15,732 nucleotides of DNA, from positions 1-15,732 of the forward strand of contig PXCX01000322.1 of NCBI GenBank assembly GCA_003565195.1, in the 5' to 3' direction. How positions within the stretch are numbered: position 1 is the stretch's first letter; each line of letters starts with the position of its first letter. Source of the stretch: PVC group bacterium (GTDB lineage Bacteria > Verrucomicrobiota > Kiritimatiellia > CAIKKV01 > PXCX01). The position numbers were made by a program, and so were the translations under genes. Below are positions 6,716 to 13,629 of this stretch, one piece after another. Under the pieces are notes generated by a model. It was not told the origin of the DNA, ran no database searches, and saw only the letters and a program-made list of their open reading frames with translations.

Positions 6716-8641
6716 TCAATCTTCGGCCTCCATCAAGCCCCCGCCGACTAGTCCAATGCCGTAGCGGTTAAGCAATTGGTGTGCCTCGGATGAAACACGA
6801 TGATCGGGATAGTTCCGCAACACGGCCCGCGCAGCGGCCACCATGCGCTCCCGATTCTCAAACTGTTCCCACATACGCACCCTCCGCCAAGCGGCGCGAG
6901 GAGCTTGGTCTTCGAAAAAATTTTCTAATTCCGTCAAAACACGGTCGGCCTCCTCCGGTCTTTGCCAACGGATATAACCGTCCACGATCGCCCATGTCGT
7001 GGTGGGAGGATCGTTAATCTGGTTATACAGCAAGATTGCCTCTTGATAGCGCGAAAGACGATCCTTGTAAAGCAACGCACGGGTTCGCATCGCGCGCAGG
7101 GCAAGTTCGGTGTTGTCCATCTGCTCCAGCTCCTCGCAAGCCTCGGCGGCTGACGCCCAGTCCTGCCGTTTCTGGAAAACCTCGACCTTCTTCCAGATCG
7201 CCAACGGTCGATCATCCATGCCGTCCGTCAAATCCAACGCCCGGTCATATAACCCGGCGTCGGATGCGATATCTACCAGTGCCGCAATGCCTTGATTGCG
7301 TTCCTTTGAGGGCGCATCACGGTAAATCGTGGTGGCCCGGGCCACCAGCGTATCCCACAAAACCCGCCCCTCCTGATGAGCGATCCCCTCGTTCATTTGA
7401 GCCAACACCCTGCGGTAGAGGCGGGCGTACTCCAACGGTGAACGGTCTTCATCTTCTCTCAACAGGATTTCGCGGTAACGCGGCCATGTGTCGCGATAAA
7501 TTAGTTCGGCCGTGGTCAATTCGCTCAGTCGCGCGGCTACCCTGGGCATAATGGTTTCGTATTGATTTTCCGGCAGCAGTTCCAAGTAGTCAAATAGATC
7601 CGCCAAAATTCGCTGGATCGAACGCGCGTCACCGATCTGACGATAAAAACCCAGCGCCTGTTCGAGGTAACTTCCCAGGTTGCCGATATCCGCGAAGTCC
7701 GAACGCAAAGCGCCAAACGCATCCCCATCCTCGACCTGCACGGCAAATCGCAAGGTTTTCTCCAGAAAATCACGCTTCTGTGGCGGGGTATCAAAATAAT
7801 CGACCTGCCGCCGTAACCACCTTACAAAGTCGCCGCCGGCGGCGGTATCCAGCCGGCCACGCAAGCTCCAGGCCCGATCGAACAAAAACAAGGCCGTCTC
7901 ACGGCGTTTCGCCGGATCGGTCTGGCCGCGCACCAGCGTATTGTCGATCGCGTCGTATCTGCGGGTACGAATATACAAGTCCGCCAAGCGACGACGTGCT
8001 TCCTTGACAGCATCTTCCGGGCGCATAAACGCCTCGGCGTATATATCGAGCACACGCCGCCAATAATTTTCCGCGCGCTGATAATCGTCACGTTCGGCAA
8101 AATGATCAGCCACTTGATTCATGGCCACATCCACGATCGGATGCTCCCGATATTCTTGCCGGTCGGCCAGTTCGGTCAGGACCGCGATCCCGCGTTCGAT
8201 ATCACCGTTCTGGATGTGCGCGTTGCCCATCAAGAACATGGCAGGCGCCGCTTCATCAATTTCATGCGCGTACAAGTCAAGAAGTTCTGTATATACATCA
8301 ATCGCCGTGTGACGCGACCGCGCACGGTGCAAACTGTAACCCCGCAGCAGCAAGGCGTGCGAGCGCAATTCGGAATTGGGGAATTCCGCCTCAAACTGCT
8401 CGATCTCCACGGCTGCGGCCTCATAATTCCCTTGCCCGAAAAGGTTTTCCGCACGAGTCAACCGGGCACGTTCAACCTGCGAGAGACGTCCGAAACGCCG
8501 GGGCGGCAAGCGCCAGTTCCAGGCGTCGCCGACCTCCTGGTGGGCTTCGATCGGCACGATCGCAGCCAGCCACAACACCAGCAGCATGCCCGTAAGACGA
8601 AACGGGTGAACCTCGAATTGAGATGATTTGATTCCACACAT
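6716..8641 (-). CDS. Exported TPR repeat protein
   Basis: A 641-residue protein made almost wholly of helical repeats. The N-terminus contains a hydrophobic segment (LTGMLLVLWLAAIVPIEA) followed by HQEVGD, fitting a signal peptide cut near residue 33. TPR-like units are clearest in the first 200 residues, with AENLFGQGNYEAAAVEIEQF, LLLRGYSLHRARSRHTAIDV and AENYWRRVLDIYAEAF. The middle (about 230-450) is a looser helical region and the repeats resume to the end (RMVAAARAVLRNYPDHRVSS). It lacks the beta-repeat domains of its two neighbours. The ATG at 8641 is preferred to a TTG at 8650 because AGGAG stands nine bases before the ATG but touches the TTG. No enzyme motif is visible. Its place between two larger TPR proteins of the same operon suggests a periplasmic scaffold. 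Confidence 0.88.
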   Translation of the reverse strand: MCGIKSSQFEVHPFRLTGMLLVLWLAAIVPIEAHQEVGDAWNWRLPPRRFGRLSQVERARLTRAENLFGQGNYEAAAVEIEQFEAEFPNSELRSHALLLRGYSLHRARSRHTAIDVYTELLDLYAHEIDEAAPAMFLMGNAHIQNGDIERGIAVLTELADRQEYREHPIVDVAMNQVADHFAERDDYQRAENYWRRVLDIYAEAFMRPEDAVKEARRRLADLYIRTRRYDAIDNTLVRGQTDPAKRRETALFLFDRAWSLRGRLDTAAGGDFVRWLRRQVDYFDTPPQKRDFLEKTLRFAVQVEDGDAFGALRSDFADIGNLGSYLEQALGFYRQIGDARSIQRILADLFDYLELLPENQYETIMPRVAARLSELTTAELIYRDTWPRYREILLREDEDRSPLEYARLYRRVLAQMNEGIAHQEGRVLWDTLVARATTIYRDAPSKERNQGIAALVDIASDAGLYDRALDLTDGMDDRPLAIWKKVEVFQKRQDWASAAEACEELEQMDNTELALRAMRTRALLYKDRLSRYQEAILLYNQINDPPTTTWAIVDGYIRWQRPEEADRVLTELENFFEDQAPRAAWRRVRMWEQFENRERMVAAARAVLRNYPDHRVSSEAHQLLNRYGIGLVGGGLMEAED

Positions 8642-8650
8642 CGTTTCCAA

Positions 8651-8655
8651 CTCCT
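8651..8655 (-). promoter_or_regulatory. Ribosome binding site deciding the TPR gene start
   Basis: AGGAG on the minus strand, overlapping the TAG stop of the upstream gene and nine bases before the ATG at 8641. The in-frame TTG at 8650 follows it with no spacing, so that codon is unlikely to be used. Confidence 0.6.
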
Positions 8656-11600
8656 ACTGTAATCTTTCAAACGCCCGATCCGTCAGACGTCCGCGGGCGA
8701 AACGCGCCCAGTTGGACTCCGGATAATCCCAGCGCAGACGCGTAAACCACTGATAGGCACCAGGCATATCCCCTCGTTTGACCAGGATATCGCCCGCCCA
8801 ATACATGGCTTCGGCCCGTAAATCACGTTCCTCCGGGTACGTGTTGATTAACCGTTCGAACACGCTGACCGCTTCGCTCAGCCATTCTTGAGATTGCCTG
8901 TCATACCGTTCCTGTTCCAAGCGCGTCTTACGTTCTTCGGCCCCTTTAGAGTAGCTTTGCCCGGCCAGGAACAAGGCGCGCGGAGCCAGACTGTGTTCGG
9001 GATTGTTTCGCTCGAAGTTGGCAAAGACGCGTGCCGCCACCGGATAATTTTCCAAGCGGTAAAAGAGCTGGCCCAACCTGACCACGGCATCGGGCACCAA
9101 AACATTGTCCGGATAGGTATAAGTCAATTCGACATATGTATCGGCGGCATTCACCGGATCCCCGATACGTTCCAGCGTTTGCGCCTTGCGCAACAGGGCG
9201 CGCGGCGCATATTCCGAATCGGGCCACATGGCTAAAACCCGATTATAGCGTTCCAAAGCTTGCTCATACTGCTCGAGTTCCTGGGCCAGGTTTGCCAGCA
9301 AAAACTCGGCTTGCGAGGCAAACGGTGAACCGGGGAAACCGACGATCGCTTCCTCAAGCAACATTTTCCCTTCCTGCATTTGATCCGCAGCCAGTTCTTC
9401 CGCGCCGCCTTTACGGTGTTCCTTGGCCATTTCAAACAGCGCTTCGGCCGTCAACAAACGTGTTTGTACGGCCACTTCATCGTCACGAAAACGCCGCGTA
9501 AACGATAACACCGTTCCGTCATCTCCGTGGTGAACCCGGGCGGTCGCTTTGACCTGTTGAGGAACCGTCGATGCCACCGTTCTTTCATCCTGGTAAAGAG
9601 CGCGAACGTTTTCACCGTACTTGACCTGAAAGACCGAATCTTGTTCATCGTCCGATGCAGACAAATCGACGCCAGCCAGATCGGTTTTGAGGCGACCGGT
9701 AAAAACCCCGGAATGCGGCATGGTTTCCACCAGTTCCATACGGACGCTGTCCACGCTGCCGGTTACCACAACCGTTACGGTATCGAGCTCATCGCTGATA
9801 CTCCGATCAAGATCCTCGAGCCGGATATATAAATAGTCGCCGGCATGTACCCCATCCATTTCGCGATCGTAACGCCGATCGGTAAACGCAAGGCGCGCAT
9901 CGCTAGCTAGTCGAAAGACCGCCCGAACCACGTTCCCGGGATTCAGTGAAACGACCTCGACAATCACATCATCTTCACCGCGCACCGGCAAAATGGGGAC
10001 CGATGTCGCGTCCATATCTTCCAACGCATCCCGCACGCCACCCAGTCGGGGCATGATGTTGGCTTCGAACATGGCGTCTTCCGCCGAGATCAGGCGCATG
10101 GAAACCTCGGTATATTCGGGTTCACGTCCTTCTTCCTCAGCCGCGGCCTGCTCTGCGGCCGTCGTCAAACGCGCCGTAAGATCGGAGTTTTCGCTCAGCG
10201 CCGCCATAGGGTAATGAACCCGGAAACTCAACGGCGCCTCGAGACTGGTGATCACCGGCTCACTAGCATCCGGCCGATCGCGCGACAAACGGGTATCGGT
10301 CACGATTTCGCCCGGGTCGCCTCGCAACCCTTCGGTATCCCGCATGACAATCGTCTGATAAAGAAAAAACTGCGGCGGCGAATCACCGGCATCCCGTACC
10401 CACGCCCGGCGCTCCAATACGCCGTCGCTGTTCTCCGTGTCATAATAGAGCATCTCTATGTCGTCGCCAGCCTTCACCGCAAGCATGTCCTGTGCAGGAT
10501 CGGTCGTATCGCCCAGTCTCAGTGTGGCCAAAAACTCACCGGTGTGCCGACCGGTTTCGAGGGCTTCCAGTTCAAGGGTTTCCCCGGATGTCGTCGAAAC
10601 CGTAACCGTAACCGTGTCCCGTTCGGGGGTCCTGTCCTCGTCGTAATCAATCACGCGCACCATCAACGTTTCGATATCACCGGGACGATAACGGATCGCC
10701 CGATCATAGATTAGATGCCGTTCGCCGCGTGCATCCGTTCTGACGGTCTCATACTCGAACTGCACACGGGCATTATGGTATCCCGAGCGCATGGTGGCCC
10801 GCAATATTCCGTCGTCATCACGCGTGCGCAACTGGTCATGGTAAACCGTCTCGACAGTATCTCCCGGCCCGATGGCCAGGCTCGTAGCGTCGCCCGTATC
10901 CGGGATTTGCAGTTCCGCCGTATCAACAGGCACCAAAAGCTCGTCGAAACGGTCGTGTATCTGCGCCTCGCGTACTGCCAGCGAAGTTCCTTCCATATCT
11001 TCGAAAACCCAGCGCAATCGTCGCCATCCGGTATCCGCATGAAATTCCGCGCCTACCCGATCGCCTTCGAACACCAAAGATACAGACGGCGCCACCGAGC
11101 GGGGAATCCAGCGCACCACCCTGTCGCGGACCCGTACCGAACGCCTAACATTCACGCGCGCGGGTGTCTCAATGTCGGCATCGGTAGCCATGTCAAACAC
11201 ATGCCAACTCGTCACGACACCGGTTGCCAGCGCCCGGTAATCATCGGAATCAGTCAACGAGCGTCCCTGATCATCGACGATGCTGACACTGGCACCCCAA
11301 GTTCCCGTTACCTGGAAGACTTTCAAGAGAACGCCGTTGACTCCCTCTTGCAACTCAACGGGCACAACGTCCTCCTCGGGCGTCCAGGAACGACCGCGTT
11401 GACTGCGATGGACCCGTTCCCCGTTGATCCAGCAAACGACGCCGTCCGCCGTACCTATCTTGAGCACGGCCTGCTGCGCCCGCGGACTGTTTACCTCCGT
11501 GTAAATATAGGCCGCCGTATTGCGTTGACTGTCAAACGATTCGTTCAAATCCAAAAACCCGTATCTCAATTCTCGCGACGGTTGCGTGTCCGACACTTGC

Positions 11601-13219
11601 TCCAGATCATCCGTCAAGCGTCCGGCAGAAAGTGTGACGCGGCGCACCCCGTGACCTTCGACCAGATTCAGGTCGGCGGACCGGATCGAGGCCGATTGCA
11701 TCAGATCGACTTCCAGCCATGGCGACTGCTCACCCTCGTTGCCGCTACGCCACACATCCTGCGCCCGCCCGGCATCGATCGTTGCTTCGGCATCATAACC
11801 GGAAGCTGCGCTCGAGGCCCGCGCACGCGGCGGCGACACCTGCGTGGGCAGGACACCCTGAAAAACGCCGCTGTGCGGTTCGGTTTCCTGCAGCTCAAAT
11901 TCTTCGATGGAAGCTCCCGAGGATGCCTCCACTGCAACCCGCACCGTATCGCGTGTAACCGAAACCGAGCGGTCGGCATCGGCCACCTGGATATAAATCG
12001 GATTGCCCGGACGCACAATATTAACATCGCGTTCACGTTCAAAAGCCCGTAATTCGCTGTCTTCGTCCTGTTGCGCCGCCCGTGCCGAGGCCACGCGCCG
12101 CTGCAACGCGCGCGCATCGCGCTCTTCCTGATCCAGAAATTCTCCGGAACTGACATTCAACTCAGCATCATCAACCACAATCATGAATTTATCGTCAAAC
12201 GCCAAATCGTTATCACGCTGGAAATCAGCGTCGATATTGTAAACCACCCGGTCGGACCCCAACAGCTCAAGCACCATATTGCCGGGTTCGGCTTGACCCA
12301 GCTCAGTTCGAATCGATCCGCGGAACAGCGATGGATCGCGCGGGGAAGGCATCAGCATGATGTTTTCCCGATCCCGACCTTCAGAGGTGCGAAAGGTAAT
12401 CGGAATACCACCTCCACCACGCGCCACGGCGAGGTTAGGATCCTGCATGCGCACCACGATGGGACGTCCCGGAACCACAAATGTCTGCAGCCGCTGCTGG
12501 CCGATTTCCAACTCCGGATCCTGCAAACGGTTCTGCAACAGATTGATTTCGCCTTCCAAAAAAACCGCCTCGACATGCTCAGGCCTGCGCGCCTTGACTT
12601 CTGCAATCATTTCGCGGGCCAGTTCGTAGTCTTGACGGTCGAACGCTATATGTGCATGATGATAATAGGCGTCAGCCTGCACCTCGATATCGCGTATATC
12701 CTTAAGGCGTTCGATCATTTGCAGCGCACTCTCATACTCACGCGTCCTGCGCATGATGTCCAGCAAACGGAAACGAGCTGCACGGCCCGCTTCAGTCTGC
12801 CTGTATCGATCATGCCGATCCACTCCCGCGTACTCAAGTCGGGCCGCGGCATAATTCTGCTGGTCACGAAAAACATCGCCGCGTACCATCATCACCGCAG
12901 CCGCCAACTCGGGATTAATCTCGCCCTCGCGATCCATGATCCGGCTGCACAATTCAAGCGCCTCGTCGAAATCATGCTGACGCCTTAACTGATCGGCCAC
13001 CCAGGCAACAAACTTCCAGTCAATATCAAACCAGACTTGGTTTAAAAGGTCCCTATGGCTTTGATACAACTGCCAGGCTGTCGCTTCGTCGCGCTGTTCC
13101 AAGGCCTCCACCGCGCGATCCAACCCCTCACGCGCAGCCTGTCCTCTCACGGTCAGCGGCGCAACCACGACGCCCAACGCCAGTAACATTGCCCATCGCT
13201 TGCATGCGTTTTTCATCAT
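8654..13219 (-). CDS. Very large exported TPR / beta-repeat / TPR protein
   Basis: A 1521-residue protein, unrecognised as a named gene. A signal peptide (MMKNACKRWAMLLALGVVVAP, cut near GQA28) is followed by TPR-like helices (about 30-240). A long beta-rich middle comes next. At least three copies (about 400-460, 840-940 and 1125-1230) share a V-x-D-x-D-x-S/R start, DTVxVxV, then ETxPHSGVFxG or a variant. Copies also close with GDDIEMLYYD-like strands. A more divergent copy lies at 245-335. Inserted between copies are a discoidin-like stretch (about 480-540, DVWRSGN, PWLEVDL) and a jelly-roll-like module (about 570-655, DGVVCWINGERVHR, GVNGVLLKVFQVTGTWG). The last 260 residues are TPRs of CpoB/BamD style (ALERYNRVLAMWPDSEYAPRA). 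The ATG at 13219 is chosen for its GAGGAG spacing; ATGs at 13225 and 13216 and a TTG at 13234 are alternatives. It is the first gene of the downstream operon and probably spans periplasm or cell surface. Confidence 0.88.
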   Translation of the reverse strand: MMKNACKRWAMLLALGVVVAPLTVRGQAAREGLDRAVEALEQRDEATAWQLYQSHRDLLNQVWFDIDWKFVAWVADQLRRQHDFDEALELCSRIMDREGEINPELAAAVMMVRGDVFRDQQNYAAARLEYAGVDRHDRYRQTEAGRAARFRLLDIMRRTREYESALQMIERLKDIRDIEVQADAYYHHAHIAFDRQDYELAREMIAEVKARRPEHVEAVFLEGEINLLQNRLQDPELEIGQQRLQTFVVPGRPIVVRMQDPNLAVARGGGGIPITFRTSEGRDRENIMLMPSPRDPSLFRGSIRTELGQAEPGNMVLELLGSDRVVYNIDADFQRDNDLAFDDKFMIVVDDAELNVSSGEFLDQEERDARALQRRVASARAAQQDEDSELRAFERERDVNIVRPGNPIYIQVADADRSVSVTRDTVRVAVEASSGASIEEFELQETEPHSGVFQGVLPTQVSPPRARASSAASGYDAEATIDAGRAQDVWRSGNEGEQSPWLEVDLMQSASIRSADLNLVEGHGVRRVTLSAGRLTDDLEQVSDTQPSRELRYGFLDLNESFDSQRNTAAYIYTEVNSPRAQQAVLKIGTADGVVCWINGERVHRSQRGRSWTPEEDVVPVELQEGVNGVLLKVFQVTGTWGASVSIVDDQGRSLTDSDDYRALATGVVTSWHVFDMATDADIETPARVNVRRSVRVRDRVVRWIPRSVAPSVSLVFEGDRVGAEFHADTGWRRLRWVFEDMEGTSLAVREAQIHDRFDELLVPVDTAELQIPDTGDATSLAIGPGDTVETVYHDQLRTRDDDGILRATMRSGYHNARVQFEYETVRTDARGERHLIYDRAIRYRPGDIETLMVRVIDYDEDRTPERDTVTVTVSTTSGETLELEALETGRHTGEFLATLRLGDTTDPAQDMLAVKAGDDIEMLYYDTENSDGVLERRAWVRDAGDSPPQFFLYQTIVMRDTEGLRGDPGEIVTDTRLSRDRPDASEPVITSLEAPLSFRVHYPMAALSENSDLTARLTTAAEQAAAEEEGREPEYTEVSMRLISAEDAMFEANIMPRLGGVRDALEDMDATSVPILPVRGEDDVIVEVVSLNPGNVVRAVFRLASDARLAFTDRRYDREMDGVHAGDYLYIRLEDLDRSISDELDTVTVVVTGSVDSVRMELVETMPHSGVFTGRLKTDLAGVDLSASDDEQDSVFQVKYGENVRALYQDERTVASTVPQQVKATARVHHGDDGTVLSFTRRFRDDEVAVQTRLLTAEALFEMAKEHRKGGAEELAADQMQEGKMLLEEAIVGFPGSPFASQAEFLLANLAQELEQYEQALERYNRVLAMWPDSEYAPRALLRKAQTLERIGDPVNAADTYVELTYTYPDNVLVPDAVVRLGQLFYRLENYPVAARVFANFERNNPEHSLAPRALFLAGQSYSKGAEERKTRLEQERYDRQSQEWLSEAVSVFERLINTYPEERDLRAEAMYWAGDILVKRGDMPGAYQWFTRLRWDYPESNWARFARGRLTDRAFERLQ

Positions 13220-13226
13220 ATCCATT

Positions 13227-13232
13227 CTCCTC
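13227..13232 (-). promoter_or_regulatory. Ribosome binding site deciding the large gene's start
   Basis: GAGGAG on the minus strand. It is seven bases before the ATG at 13219 but only one base before the ATG at 13225, and it overlaps the TTG at 13234. The start at 13219 also gives a clean signal peptide. Confidence 0.65.
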
Positions 13233-13343
13233 AAACAACTTCACGCACCGTCACTGCCGACGGCACGTTATCCTCGCGAACAATTCCCTCGTAAATCCAC
13301 AGTTAAAAGCAGACAATTCATTGTTCAGCCTCTAGATTTAGTT

Positions 13344-13359
13344 AGCATTAATCATGCCA
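13344..13359 (-). promoter_or_regulatory. Weak candidate sigma-54 (-24/-12) promoter
   Basis: On the minus strand the sequence reads TGGCATGATTAATGCT. GG and GC are separated by exactly ten bases, as in the consensus TGGCACG-N4-TTGCW; two consensus positions differ (C to T and T to A). It lies about 125 bases before the start of the 1521-residue gene. A chance match of this quality is possible in AT-rich DNA, and no activator site was recognised. Confidence 0.2.
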
Positions 13360-13513
13360 AAAAATTCGCCGGCAGTGATCAGACCTGCGCTAATCATCGC
13401 AACTTGCGTGCTGTAATATATATAAACCGAATTCGAAAGATACGGATTGCAATCATAACTCAAACGAATTGCTCAGCCTGTATCCTTTCGTATGCACTTT
13501 CGCGTTCCGCAAT

Positions 13514-13557
13514 ATGCATGCGCAACGGGAGGACTACCTCCCCACCGCGCGATGCAT
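13514..13557. repeat. Strong imperfect palindrome / hairpin downstream of the cyclase-like gene
   Basis: The two arms pair as ATGCAT with ATGCAT, GCGC with GCGC (one-base bulge) and GGGAGG with CCTCCC, around a four-base loop ACTA. That is 16 base pairs over 44 bases. It begins 73 bases after the stop of the cyclase-like gene. Because there is no T-run it is not a classic rho-independent terminator, though it may still stop or protect the transcript. It could also be one copy of a dispersed palindromic (REP-like) repeat or a mobile-element remnant; only one copy is present in this window. Confidence 0.55.
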
Positions 13558-13629
13558 GGCGTAAGTTCCGGGGTTACTAGACCGATACTCGCCAAACGGC
13601 GCCGGCTGAACGGCGGGCTGTCGCCTGCG

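Larger units (their letters stand above)
13220..13629 (-). other. Intergenic region between the two gene sets
   Basis: This 410-base gap is the only long non-coding stretch in the window and separates the cyclase-like gene from the 1521-residue gene. It holds, in transcription order: a weak hairpin CGCCG/CGGCG at 13600-13615, 15 bases after the stop; a strong palindromic hairpin at 13514-13557; an AT-rich run around 13414-13426; and a sigma-54-like site at 13344-13359. No ORF in it has a binding site plus protein-like composition. A promoter for the downstream operon is expected here, but no good -35/-10 pair could be found by eye. Confidence 0.6.

Noticed and set aside
10715..12052. A 445-codon open frame on the plus strand
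   Set aside because: It lies fully antisense to the conserved beta-repeat region of the 1521-residue gene. Its product is rich in Arg, His and Pro with no domain pattern and no binding site. It is an effect of codon bias on the opposite strand.
13414..13426. AT-rich run as a -10 promoter element
   Set aside because: On the minus strand it contains TATATATATTA, but no -35-like hexamer stands at 16-18 bases, so it cannot be called a promoter by eye.
13600..13615. Hairpin CGCCG/CGGCG as a rho-independent terminator
   Set aside because: The stem is only five base pairs and no T-run follows on the minus strand.
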